Positions 44,860-56,500 of a DNA stretch of 64,000 nucleotides are shown here, piece by piece; the first letter of the stretch is position 1, and every line of letters begins with the position of its first letter. The notes beneath the pieces are model-generated. The model searched no databases, was not told the origin of the DNA, and saw only the letters and a list, made by a program, of their open reading frames with translations. The translations under genes were made by a program, and so were the position numbers. Origin of the DNA: Antitrichia curtipendula (Eukaryota; Streptophyta; Bryopsida; Hypnales; Leucodontaceae); contig OX579641.1 in NCBI GenBank assembly GCA_951230915.1, positions 5,704,001 through 5,768,000 on the forward strand, given 5' to 3'.

Positions 44860-45107
44860 GATCTCAATATTTTGGTTGCACGAGATATTTCAGGAGGTGG
44901 GCCCTTTGCCCTCTCAAATTTCTGGCTTTCTCATTTTAGGGGTCCGGAGGCTTTTTTTTTAAAATTTTTTTTGGCAAATTTGGGGCCTGCGGCCCCAATT
45001 TACTCTAGGAGGTCCCCTTCTACTTTAAAAAAACCAAAAAAAACAGGGGCAGGTTTTACCCCACCCCCCCCTCCTGAAATATCTCGTGCAACCAATTTAT
45101 CGAGATC
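44860..45107. mobile_element. Mutator-like MITE in the GLP8 promoter, 11-bp target duplication
   Basis: The 248-bp insertion begins GATCTCAATATTTTGG and ends, reversed, GATCTCGATAAATTGG; both continue into TTGCACGAGATATTTCAGGA, giving terminal repeats of about 40 bp. CGTTTTCCATG flanks it on both sides (44849-44859 and 45108-45118). Unit C (about 50811) has one copy of that sequence and no insertion. An 11-bp duplication with long terminal repeats fits a Mutator-like non-autonomous element. The core contains a GGGGCCTGCGGCCCC palindrome. It sits about 90 bp upstream of the TATA box. Confidence 0.85.
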
Positions 45108-45161
45108 CGTTTTCCATGACCAAGAAAACTCCAGAGTTCGAAGCTATCCTTCCAGTCAACC

Positions 45162-45167
45162 CACGTG
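45162..45167. promoter_or_regulatory. G-box in the GLP8 promoter
   Basis: CACGTG, 28 bp before the TATA box. GLP9 has the same site; GLP7 has CACGTT and GLP2 CACTTG. G-boxes are bound by plant bZIP and bHLH factors. Function here is not shown. Confidence 0.45.
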
Positions 45168-45194
45168 CGCTTCGCCACTGACGCTCTTGAGTTG

Positions 45195-45202
45195 TATATA
45201 AA
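45195..45202 (+). promoter_or_regulatory. TATA box of GLP8
   Basis: TATATAAACCCC, 183 bp before the ATG. Confidence 0.75.
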
Positions 45203-45377
45203 CCCCATAAACCCAAGCAGTTGTAACAGCAGCAAACGTTCCAATATCCCACAACTTCCAACTTCCACAACCATCTACCGCACTCTGCTCCCTTGCAACT
45301 CACAGAGCTCGACTTGCAACTCAACTCCAGAACTCATCCTTCAGTTTCTAGCAGCGCCGATTGTTGCAGTCGTCGAC

Positions 45378-46043
45378 ATGGGAATCATGGCACGCAGAAG
45401 CTTGTGGGTGACCGTGACCGTCTTGATGAGCGTGGCGCTGGTGCCCATGCTCGCCATGGCTGCGGACGAGGACCCGCTCCAGGACTTCTGCGTCGCAGAC
45501 TTCAAGAGCGGACTCACCATCAACGGATTCACCTGCAAGCCCGCCGATAAGGTCACCGTGAGCGACTTCACGTTCGCGGGCTTGAAGAACGCTGGAAACA
45601 CCAACAACCCAAACAACGCCGTCGTCACGCCTGCGTCCGTGCTTCAGTTCCCCGGACTGAACACTTTGGGCATCTCTGCTGCTCGCATCGACTTCGCCAA
45701 GGGCGGTATCAACCCCCCGCACACTCATCCCCGCGCCACCGAGATTCTGTTGCTGGCCAAGGGTGAGTTGTACGTGGGCTTCGTGAACACCAACAACACT
45801 TTGTTTGCCACCACCCTCAAGGAAGGCGAGCTGTTCGTGTTCCCCAAGGGCCTTGTGCACTTCCAGCTGAACGTGGGCAAATACCCTGCGTTGGCTTTTG
45901 CCGCTTTGAGCAGCCAGAACCCCGGCGTGCAGCAGATTGCTCCCGCTTTGTTCACTCCGGACATCAAGGACGAGGTTTTGGAGAAGGCTTTCCGCATCAA
46001 CGAGCAGACGGTGGACCTGATCCAGAAGCAGTTCCGCATGTAA
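45378..46043 (+). CDS. Germin-like protein (GLP8)
   Basis: A 221-residue intronless germin-like protein. It differs from GLP7 only in the signal peptide (VLMSVAL instead of VLLSVAL) as far as I can see; the predicted mature proteins are the same. The start is the paralog-conserved ATG, not the open extension to 45165, which passes through the TATA box. All cupin ligands, cysteines and the NNT sequon are present. Its promoter is the only one in the array interrupted by a transposon. Confidence 0.97.
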   Translation: MGIMARRSLWVTVTVLMSVALVPMLAMAADEDPLQDFCVADFKSGLTINGFTCKPADKVTVSDFTFAGLKNAGNTNNPNNAVVTPASVLQFPGLNTLGISAARIDFAKGGINPPHTHPRATEILLLAKGELYVGFVNTNNTLFATTLKEGELFVFPKGLVHFQLNVGKYPALAFAALSSQNPGVQQIAPALFTPDIKDEVLEKAFRINEQTVDLIQKQFRM

Positions 46044-47340
46044 ATCGATTATATAGCCGCTCTCGATCAGTTCCTAAGTCGATGAACATTCCTCTGGAAA
46101 TGCGTCCGGGAAACTTCTGATTTGTTAGTTTGATTTATGTTGTTGCCAGGAGAGTTTGGGGAGGACCCTTGTGACTCTGTGAGTGAAACACGTATTTGAA
46201 AATCTGTAATTACTTGGTCGTGGTTGGACAACATTTGATCCAGATGACTGTTGATTTATGAAAACTAAACTGGTTCACGACTTTACTTACGAAAATTCTC
46301 ATGGTGAGATCGATGAGACATGGCAATCCCCTCGCCATGTTCTTGGTACCGTTTGAAAACTTTGCACGCAGAGGGCTGAGGAACCCTGTTTATTTAGTTT
46401 ATCATGTACCCATGCTAACCAATTTTAACAGAACAATACTTATTCATATGCATGATCCTCTAGAAAACTATATAAGTATTATAATAGTGGGATCACATGC
46501 CGAAATTATTGTAAGTGAGTTTAGTTAAATTGTTAGAAATTAGTGCAATATGATAATTTTTTTAGCTTACACTAAATCCAAATGTATCACAAGTAGTGCG
46601 GCTTGTGTAAATTATTGTTGCATGCACTAATAGGATAAATCATTGTCTCTAATTAAAGACACATTAGTTTATTTTATTCCCTCTATCCCACTAAAAACCT
46701 CCAAAAACCTTCTCCATGAGGGATTAACTATATTTTTAGTCTTTGTGCCAGTGATATATAGTTATATACATTCAAGAACTGGTATCCCATCTCCTAAATC
46801 TATGCTAAATCTCTAGCTTGGGCATTGTCATTCAGGCACCCAAATTTATGCAAAAAATATCAAATTTGAACATTGTTTGTAAATGTTGTCAACTCATCAG
46901 TCATGTCTTCTTGATGATTTAAAGATTGGTGACAACAATGGAATTGTAGAAATACATGCTCCCAAGTCCCAACCGAAATACCACAACAAGGGAACATGGC
47001 CCCCTTGATAAACAAATCTACATAGTGTCCAAGTAGTCAGCAAATCCATTGTCAAGACTATTATTTGAGGAAGCATCAAGCACAAGGTGCCTTTACAAGA
47101 AAGATTAAGCTTGCTAGTAGAGGAATGCTCCTTGATTGCTTGCCACTTACTCCCACAAGGTCATTCAATACAGCCAATGCTTACTCAATGCTCAAAATCA
47201 ATAAATAGAGCTCTTGAGTGGGATTTACATTCTATCTAGAGGTTTTAAGTGAGACAAAGGGAGTATTGTAAATTTGCTATAAATTTTGATAAGTGAATAG
47301 AAGAAACTAGAGGGTCTATGTAAAATTTGACATCAAAAAT

Positions 47341-48059
47341 TTTAACCCCTAAACTGTTAAAGTTCCTAAAAGTCTATTTAGGACTTCAAGTTGGTTCCTA
47401 CAAGTCGTTTCATTATATTTTTTTGAAACTTTTTTTGAAGGTACAAAAATGTACTAATTTTTGGAGAATATAATTTTATAATTATAATAAGTGCCTAGTA
47501 CCAAATTTGTGCCTCCTAAGTACAATATGCTCAAGCTTGGACATCTAAAAGTCTAAAGCAAAATTGCAAATTATCAATGAATCAAATGTTCAAAATTTTG
47601 TATGTCATAGAATACATTTATTTCTATATGAAAAATTGTAATAAATTAAATATGGATTAGTGATGTGAAAGTAGAAAAGAACCTTATATTACAAAAAATC
47701 ATGACACATTAATTTTTGATAAAATTAACTTATAAGATTGATTGATTTCAAACTTATATTTATAATTTATTAAAACTTAAAACAATTACTCCCATATGAT
47801 GTAGTTTACTTTCTATAACAATCTCACCATTAGGATTGACCTATTTTAGTTTTATTTGTAGAATTATTAATTAACAATATGATTTTCACTTTAATCTTAT
47901 ACATGTCCACTTCTATTTAACCCCTAAAGACTCACTCAACCATTGTCCATTGTATGGTTGTTGCCAAACTTTAAGTGACATTTTTGGATGGAAGAAAGCT
48001 TCTCCTTCAAACATTTGTATTTTTTATGTAAATTAGATTGGAATGTTTCTCTATTTTTC
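47341..48059. repeat. Unit B-specific repeat block with two CCCTAAA ends
   Basis: Starts TTAACCCCTAAACTG at 47341, just where unit B leaves unit A. A second TTAACCCCTAAAGACTC occurs at about 47932. No matching right ends were found, so these may be truncated TTAA/CCC elements. The interior is AT-rich without genes. Confidence 0.45.
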
Positions 48060-48760
48060 TATCCAAGGTCATTGCAAGATACACTAGTCTTGTTTGGCTC
48101 AAAATGGACTATTCAATGAAAATTATGATTTTTGGAATAATTTTTTTTAAATGAATTAAAATATGGATAATTTGTAAAACATTAAAAATAATATAGGACA
48201 AAAAATTCAGACCTAGAAAAATTTATTTATAGAAGTTACGCACAATAAAGTATAATGGCCAAAAAATCCCAAATAGTTACTTTCATGTTTGATTCTCAAA
48301 AAATAGTAAAGAAAATCAATTAAGTAAATAAATAAATAATCAATAAAGCCATTTTTCCTAGCTTGAAGATGTTCCTTTTGAATCATTTTCATCTTTGAAA
48401 AAAAATTGTATTCTTTACACTTGCACAAAGGTAGTATATTTTGAGCACATGCAAAAGGTGGAAATTTGCTATTTAAAAAAAATCTCTTCATAATCTTATG
48501 TTACTTTAATAGAAGTCCTCTTATTCAAATTTTGAGCTTCAAATTTGCATATTTGGGTCAACAATAGTATTGAAACCCCTCAAAATGGCCAAGGTAGACA
48601 TCCAATTGGAGGCTATTTAAAAATAGTAATATATATTTTTTTTATACAACAAAAATTACTCAATGTCCACAACTACCACATGTATGTGAAATTTCATGAA
48701 AACCTAACATATGACACAAAGATATGAGCAAAAAATCATTTGTTCATGGCAAAGGAGACA
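48060..48760 (-). repeat. Dispersed repeat, family 7, inverted relative of 6095-6775
   Basis: Matches the reverse complement of 6095-6775 (for example CTTGAAGATG and GGTAGTATATTTTGAGCACAT at about 48362-48445). It completes the block found in unit B but not in unit A. Short open frames inside are not genes. Confidence 0.5.
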
Positions 48761-49332
48761 AAAAACAGGACAAGTGTTTCTTGCAATCATCCTCCAAAAC
48801 TAAAATGACTACCATCAAACAAAAATTATAAGAAAAATAGCGCAAAGTGTTTAGTATTTGCCTAATGCCTAATGCCTAATGCTAATAGTGCAAAATAAAG
48901 TTTATAATTTGGAGAGAATATTGACGTTTTCATCACTAAATCTTATGGCTTTTGTATTCAAAATATACAACTATAGTCTTGGACTATAGTTATAATCTAA
49001 GTTACTCTTTTTCTCCATGATACATGAAATACACCATATATTTTATTTGTAGTGATTCTTTCAAGCTCAGTTTAAATATACACATATGCAAAGAGGGTCT
49101 CTTTTTTTCCCTAGAAAAGTAAAAATTCCCCAATGTTGCAACTTCTCAGTCCACTCACTTTCTACAATCTATTGTGAATCTATACTTTAATTGATGCAAC
49201 TCATATCTTCCTTTGACAAGTTGATGATTATTTGTTGATGAAGTTGAATTCATTCTTAGGGATTTCAGGAGGAATTATTATAATCTCCAAGGGGACCAAT
49301 GGTTTACGCAATGTTCTTTGAGGATTAAGGTT

Positions 49333-49902
49333 TAACCTCTAAAGGACCAAACACTGTTTTTTGGCAACATAGCAATTTTGGGCAACATAACAACTCACTA
49401 TGAATAGAATTTTTATTTTTTATTTTAAAATTTCACACCACATGTGGCCGTAGAGTAGCTTTAAGATCCAACAGTTTTCATAACTTATGACTACATAGTT
49501 AAAAAGTTATTGTATAATATGTAGTTTTTAATACTTGGTGGGCTGTCGAAAAAACTTCTTTAAAAATCACTTTTTTTAAAATAAAAATCTAAAATTGATT
49601 CTAAAGATTTATTTACAAATAAATTTTTTTGAATCATTCTATTTTGATTGATGAGATGAAAGTTATGAGGACTGATTCCAATTTGCGGCTAGTTGTGGAA
49701 TCTCTAGATTTCATCCCTACATATTATGCAATAACTTCCTAACCATGAAATCAATAGTTATAAAAAATTTGGGGCCTTAAAGCTACTCCTTGTACACAAG
49801 TGGTGTGAAATTTTCAAAGAAAATAAATAAAAACTCCATTCGTAGTGAGTTGCCTAAAATCGCTCTGTTGCCCAAAACCGGTGTTTGGTCCTTTAGGGAA
49901 TA
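49333..49902. mobile_element. Foldback element, family 3, unit B copy
   Basis: Starts TTAACCTCTAAAGGACC and ends GGTCCTTTAGGGAATAA, with the same long arms as 42193-42733. It has a few extra bases, such as a duplicated GGGCAACATAACAAC segment at 49380. Confidence 0.75.
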
Positions 49903-50465
49903 AAGGACATTGCAAGCCCCACCAGCATTTTCAAAGTCAAAATCTGAATTTTCAAATAGTTCTAGATTTTAAAGTCTTAACACTTAGCTTAGAAGATGTT
50001 GCTCCAATAATCTACTATTTCTTTCATTTGAAGCTGAAAATACAACACTTTTGGATTTTTTCTATTGAACTTCTCTTTGTGTGAGCACATCAGTTGCACC
50101 ATGGTGTTTGTTATTATTATTTCCATTTTTCTTTAAACTTTCACACTCCTTTAAGCATTTTTATAATTACTATGATTTTACAAATAAATTTCTTATGAAA
50201 ATCATAAAAAACGCAATTTGATGTTTTTATTATGGAAAAATGAGATTAAATTTTAGACATATAGTAATACATGTGAAGAATATCAAAATTTTGAAATGTG
50301 TATTTTAACCCTCTTAGGATGTTAAGACTTGGAATGGCCTACAATAGCTTGTACTTTTTTAAGAGTCCTAGTGTACAAGACTTTATTTCTTAACCATTCC
50401 TATTGCAAAAAATTCTATGAAAATCACAAAGCAAAGGTGCACTCCTAGAGTCCTAGCCTCCTAGG
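49903..50465. repeat. Family 6 repeat, unit B copy
   Basis: Collinear with 42734-43290, including the left end of the TTAA/CCC MITE (TTTTAACCCTCTTAGG at 50304). After TCCTAGCCTCCTAGGC it jumps to fragments of the family 4 and family 2 elements, so unit B has suffered a complex deletion here. Confidence 0.55.
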
Positions 50466-50868
50466 CGCTGATGAATGACAAAGAATCTCTCATTGCATGA
50501 CAGTTTTGGAGCGTGAAAACAGAGTCACGGTCCTTTTTTAGGGGTTAACGTCGGAAGGTCAATATCTTTTCTTTTTTCCATCACGATAATCACGGCGGCC
50601 AACGCGTGGAGTCTGGTGGGTGTCGTCTGGTGGGTCGTTCTCCATCCACATGGGCAACTCGCGTTGCCGACAAGCTTCATCACACCGAGACTGCCGGCAC
50701 TGGCAGCAACTCACTTTAGCAGCTCTATCACTCGTCTTTAAACTGACTTTCAGTGGACCCAGTCTGGACTCTCGACGTCACAACGGTATCCAAAACTTAA
50801 CGTACGACCTCAGCCATTTTCCATGACCAAGAAAACTCCAGAGTTCGAAGCTATCCTTCCAGTCAACC

Positions 50869-50874
50869 CACGTG
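50869..50874. promoter_or_regulatory. G-box in the GLP9 promoter
   Basis: CACGTG, 28 bp before the TATA box, identical in place to GLP8. Confidence 0.45.
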
Positions 50875-50901
50875 CGCTTCGCCACTGACGCTCTTGAGTT
50901 G

Positions 50902-50909
50902 TATATAAA
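50902..50909 (+). promoter_or_regulatory. TATA box of GLP9
   Basis: TATATAAACCCC, 183 bp before the ATG. Confidence 0.75.
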
Positions 50910-51084
50910 CCCCATAAACCCAAGCAGTTGTAACAGCAGCAAACGTTTCAGTATCCCACAACTTCCAACTTCCACAACCATCTACCGCACTCTGCTCCCT
51001 TGCAACTCACAGAGCTCCACTTGCAACTCAACTCCAGAACTCATCCTTCAGTTTCTAGCAGCACCGATTGCTGCAGTCGTCGAC

Positions 51085-51750
51085 ATGGGAATCATGGCAC
51101 GCAGAAGCTTGTGGGTGACCGTGGCCGTCTTGATGAGCGTGGCGCTGGTGCCCATGCTCGCCATGGCTGCAGACGAGGACCCGCTCCAGGACTTCTGCGT
51201 CGCAGACTTCAAGAGTGGACTCACCATCAACGGATTCACCTGCAAGCCCGCCGATAAGGTCACCGTGAGCGACTTCACGTTCGCGGGCTTGAAGAAGGCA
51301 GGAAACACCAACAATCCCAACAACGCCGTCGTCACGCCCGCCTCCGTACTTCAGTTCCCCGGACTGAACACTTTGGGCATCTCCGCTGCTCGCATCGACT
51401 TCGCCAAGGGCGGCATCAACCCCCCGCACACTCATCCCCGCGCCACCGAGATTCTGTTGCTGGCCAAGGGTGAGTTGTACGTGGGCTTCGTGAACACCAA
51501 CAACACTTTGTTTGCCACCACCCTCAAGGAAGGCGAGCTGTTCGTGTTCCCCAAGGGCCTTGTGCACTTCCAGCTGAACGTGGGCAAATACCCTGCGTTG
51601 GCTTTTGCCGCTTTGAGCAGCCAGAACCCCGGCGTGCAGCAGATTGCTCCCGCTTTGTTCACTCCGGACATCAAGGACGAGGTTTTGGAGAAGGCTTTCC
51701 GCATCAACGAGCAGACGGTGGACCTGATCCAGAAGCAGTTCCGCATGTAA
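51085..51750 (+). CDS. Germin-like protein (GLP9)
   Basis: A 221-residue intronless germin-like protein and the last of the array. It differs from GLP8 by Ala for Thr in the signal peptide (VTVAVLM) and Lys for Asn at residue 71 (GLKKAG). The metal site, cysteines, KGE and NNT sequon are intact. It has the uninterrupted version of the promoter broken in GLP8, with the G-box and TATA. It lies about 1.8 kb from the 3' end of the convergent VPS16 gene. Confidence 0.97.
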   Translation: MGIMARRSLWVTVAVLMSVALVPMLAMAADEDPLQDFCVADFKSGLTINGFTCKPADKVTVSDFTFAGLKKAGNTNNPNNAVVTPASVLQFPGLNTLGISAARIDFAKGGINPPHTHPRATEILLLAKGELYVGFVNTNNTLFATTLKEGELFVFPKGLVHFQLNVGKYPALAFAALSSQNPGVQQIAPALFTPDIKDEVLEKAFRINEQTVDLIQKQFRM

Positions 51751-53538
51751 ATCGATTATATAGCCACACTCGATCAGTTGCTAAGTAGATGAACATTCCT
51801 CTGGAAATGCGTCCGGGAAACTTCTGATTTGTTAGTTTGATTTATGTTGTTGCCAGGAGAGTTTGGGGAGGACCCCTGTGACTCTGTGAGTGGAACACTT
51901 ATTTGAAAATCTGTAATTACTTGGTCGTGGTTGGACAACATTTGATCCAGATGACTGTTGATTTATGAAAACTAACCTGGTTTACGACTTTACGGACGAA
52001 AATTCTCATTTCAAGAACCGGACGGATGCGGTGTAGACTTTCCGAATGACTGGAGTCAGGGATACCTGGGAGATTTGCGTCACCAAGTAATTCTTAATGG
52101 AGAATGTAGGAGCACCTGTTTTCTCGGTAACTTAATTTATCCGATTACGTTATACTGACATGTTTTCTGGAGCACGAGAATTGTGACATTTGAGGTTTGG
52201 AACAGTGCGATTTCAGCATCCGACTCATTTGGGCCTAATTTTCATCAGCATGTGCGACAGACAGAACTCCTCTAGTTCCGGGACACTTAACACGGAAGTT
52301 CCAAAGTTTTAACTTCGCCTAGTCACTTCGTAAGTGATTATTCTAATTATTTAAGTCCGTCGGCGGCGTATGCATAGAACTCCTTCTGATTTGAGAAGAA
52401 CTTGAATAGACTTCAATCCTTCTTGCATCAGCAATTACGACTGAAAATCAGAAAATGACGATTTAATTTCATAATATTCCCAGCAAGCTGGCGTGTCGTC
52501 TTCTTGAAGAATGTAAATTTCTGAAGTTTGAACTCGCCAGCAAGCGTATCAACATATTCGTTTAAAGGCAAAACTGGCACTTTCCTAGACATCTGAATCA
52601 TGGTTCACATTTCAGAGTGCGAAATTAGCACTTTCCTAGACATCTCTAATTACACAGCACGTTCCGAGTATAATCTGCTTCTTCAGATGCAACTATCATT
52701 TGCAAGCTCCTTCTATGCATTATTGTCACATTAATTTATAATCATAGCCAAATTTCAAGAAATTTACTTTCTTCAAGGAGACTCTTCTTGAACCTAAGGT
52801 CTGTACTAGACCAAGAATTTAGAGTTTATTTAATTTGTGAAATTGAATGTCAAAATTTTGACACTCGGAAACACCCCTACTTGACAGACATGCATGACCA
52901 TGTACGAATCACAATTTCTGCTCTATTCAACATCCACTATTTGTCATTTACTACTGATGGAGCATGCCCTTTTGTTTCTTCAGAAGCAAAGATTTACAAT
53001 CATAAAATCTAGCTGTGTACAATTATCATGGTCATATTTTAACATCTCAAAATGGCAACATTCTATATTGTCTCTGTGGAGAGCATCATGATTTGCTGCT
53101 ATGTGCGCAACGGAAAATTCCTCATATTTTTCAAGTCTATTCACTTATTAAAATGAAATGAAAAAAATATTACTATGTAAATATGGACCAGACTATTCAA
53201 ACAAAGCAATAAAATTACTACATACTAAAGCACTGTTCACTGTTCATGCTTGATTCAAGAATCTATAGTCACTAAGATGTTTGTGAAAAAATAAGAGCAA
53301 CCTACTTTTCCACTAAACCTTGAAGTGATACATAAGCCAACAAAATAATGGCTATGGGTCATGGGTTTGGCTACCTTATGTGTGATGTACATGCCCAACC
53401 CAATCTTTATTACATGTCAAGTGCCTTAGTTGATTTGCAACTCAATCACGACCAACGTAACAGGAAGAATAAAAAAACACCAAATGTACAAACAAGTCGC
53501 CTAATGCAAAAAATCTAGAAGTGCCTTGCATGATAAGC
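51751..53538. other. Spacer between GLP9 and VPS16
   Basis: The first 255 bp is the GLP 3' flank. The rest is of moderate composition with no supported gene; open frames of 65-74 codons at 52788-53091 overlap in different frames. A duplicated phrase AGCACTTTCCTAGACATCT-like occurs at about 52577 and 52628. The last few hundred bases should include the VPS16 3' UTR. Confidence 0.45.
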
Positions 53539-56500
53539 TTAAGTTAATGAGAGACGATCACGTAAAGTATCGAATAGTGCCCCAGCCGCTGTATTTTGAC
53601 CAAATGTGGATTTCAATCTGCCCAGCAACTCACTGTCTTTAGCCTGCGCAGCAGCTTCTGTTGCTTCTTTTACCATGCCGATACGCGCATATGCCTGACA
53701 GGACCAGTTTTTTTATCCAGATTGAAGGGGATTAGTATAAGTATCCTAAGCAAATCCATATCATTCAAATAATCTAAGGTATGATTTCGTCTTTCTAATG
53801 GTGCACTTTTTACCTTCCTAGGAGCTTCCTGAATGATATATTTGGACTCCTAGAGATATGGAAGTGGTCATTTGGGGTTAACAATGTGATCTTGCGATAT
53901 CAAACTCCTATGATATTCACCATCAGTTAGATCAATGATAACAAGTGAATATTATAGAATAAAAACATACCTCAGCTCTCTCTTGAGGATCTGTAAGCTT
54001 GACAATATACTTCAGAGCTTCATCATTTTCCTCTTCTTCTATGCAAGCCTCCACAAATGGTTTGTATCCTACATGGACAGAAGACAAACATAAACCAAGA
54101 TAATATGTCAGTATCTGTCTCAAAATTACACTGATGCAGAAAGGTTCAACCTTTGTAACGTGCTCAGCCACTATTCAGCAATCCTAAGATAGGTAAGGTC
54201 GAGAATAGTAGTTTGTTTTGACTTCCGAAAAATCTGTCTTCATCCAGTATTTGAGTTTTTAAGCAGAACAGATCTTGGCCAAGAGGAAGAGTTCAAGAAA
54301 TCACAAGCTTACATAAATTGAGATTACATTATTATAAGTTATCTGCCTGCATAAGAGATATCAGGCATCCTTCACTTAAAGATCCAGAACCGTGGGCCAT
54401 GATCTAGAAGAAGGGACTTAATTGGCATCCTACCAATTGGAGGTTTCTTTTCTTTAGAAAACTTCTCCAGTGCTTCCCATTGCTTTGCAGTTGCAAGTGC
54501 AAACACTTTCAGCCAGTAGAAACGCTTGTCAGGGACCTGGACAACAAGAACAAGAAAGATTAGAACAAAGTAGGATTCTACCCATAGCATCTTGCGATAT
54601 CAACTTCCATTACTTCTATAACTTCTATAGACCAGAGGGATACTCATTGCTCTGGAAGACGAAAAGTGAAAACGAGAAAAAAAATCACAATCATCCATGA
54701 GAGCTATGGCAAGCAAATAATGAGTCCTTGTAACTGCAATGCTCGAGCCAAGCCTCATTAGCAACACGTCTCAAATATAACTCGGATAACTAATAGCGGA
54801 TACAATTTTGATCAGGAATGTGCCAAATAAGGCAGACGTAGAGGACAGTACCTTAAAGTCTACTTTCACTCTTTGAGCAGCGCGGTGATTTCCCAAGGTA
54901 ATGAGTGTGCGTATTGTGTCACTGACACTGGAATCCACAAAGTACTGCTGTCCTGTGGAAATTTCAAACTCTTGCTGCAACCTGTGTGGAATCCGCAAGC
55001 ACCAGGCACTCTTATGAGAGGGCCGAAAAATAGTGAAATATAACACCCATCAGGCAAACCATCAGACCACAGCCAAAAAATCTTTCATGGTATCAACAGG
55101 ACTAGAGAAAAACAAAAGTGCTTGTGCGCTTGAAAATGTACTTGAGCAACTTCCCCTGTTCTTCGGCTGCCTTCGCTTCGAACATATGCTCTTTGGTCTG
55201 TGCATAAAGTTCACTCGCTTGCTCTATTGTTTTCAAGCGAGGCCCTTGCAAAGCTGATCCAGAGCGACTTCCTATGCTTCGAGAGTAACTCCATGACTCT
55301 TTCAGAAAGACTTCTGCAGCACTCTGCCCATCCATAGCTCCAAATAGAGATTAGACAGCTATCAGATACAATTAAGAATGCCATCGAGTTTCTATACTCG
55401 AAAGCAACTACATCCATGTTTCAAAACTTCTGAGGTCTGGCACTTGGGATTCCTCAAAAGCGGTATCATGAGTGAGTTCCGCAAATACTCAAATTGTATC
55501 AGTCAACTTGACCAGAATGAGAAGGTGAAGGGGATGACATGGATGCCAACTTCTACGACAGACAAAGAGAAAATTATAGAGGTTACGGTTCTGCAGATAC
55601 CTGAATTTGACCCACTGATAGAAAAAATTTCTTCAAAATCTCAGGATCATTCTGCCTGCCACAAATCAGAACATCAAGGCCAGATGTATCTGAGCAAATT
55701 TGTAATTTTTAAGATGTCCGCAGCAATTTCTGCTGTAAGTTTCAAACCTTTCAAGTATTGTAATATAAAACGATATTGAGTTTATGGATAGAGATAGTTT
55801 GATTATCTACCACATACGCTGGAAAGAAATAGCATAACCCAACTGGGTTGTCTGAAGCTACCCCAGTAATATGGGCCAAGTACCTGGCGTAGGCAATGAA
55901 CAAATTGCGAGCAAGCGATTTCGATTGAATGATGCGGAAGAAGTCTGGCAGAGGTTTCTGCGCAGGTCATCAACAGTAGTCTCGTAAGATAGCATCAATA
56001 TAATTATAAGATACATTTGTTATGAGACACATATTTTTGTGACATTACCAAGATATGCTCAGGACACCAGACTATGCCTTACGAACTTCAAGTAAAAAAT
56101 TTAATCCAACCAGGGTTCTACTTCGACCAATGACAATTATTTTCAAAAGCATGTATCAAGGATCATAACAGCAAGCTTACAAGTTTCTAATTTAAACATC
56201 AAGTTTGGGTAATTCAACTCACTTGGCGCCATATGTGAAGAATTGAAAAATACACCAGATCGGTGTCGCCACTCTCGATGGCCTTAACAAGTGCTCTCTC
56301 CTCTTCACCCATACTTGTCAAAAGAGGAACCTGAGTTTCAAGAACACCACCAAGAAGTGAAAACACAGCTCACTCAAACAACATGCATACTGAACATTTG
56401 AAACCCCGAAATTTAAATTTACCTGCTCAGAAGCACGTGGTTCATAGTCTAGAAGAAGAGCAGCAAGTTTCTGCCGCCCATTCCGATGCGCATCAGCAGC

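Larger units (their letters stand above)
44586..50551 (+). repeat. Segmental duplication unit B (contains GLP8)
   Basis: Second tandem unit, starting GGAAAGTCAATATC and AATCACGGCGGCCAACGCGTG. Compared with unit A it carries a 248-bp insertion in the GLP8 promoter, lacks the 121-bp MITE, has about 1.4 kb extra at 47341-48760, and has lost more than 1 kb near its right end (the part matching about 43290-44520). Confidence 0.85.
50552..52006 (+). repeat. Segmental duplication unit C (contains GLP9)
   Basis: Third unit, starting GGAAGGTCAATATCTTTTC. It matches units A and B through the promoter, GLP9 and about 255 bp of 3' flank, and departs at AAAATTCTCAT (52006). After this point the sequence is unique, so 52007 onward is probably the ancestral right flank of the array. 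Confidence 0.8.

Noticed and set aside
45165..45377. N-terminal extensions of GLP4, GLP5, GLP7, GLP8 and GLP9 (39-71 extra codons)
   Set aside because: They begin at non-ATG codons, cross the TATA box or 5' UTR, and would bury the signal peptide. The paralog-conserved ATG fits better.
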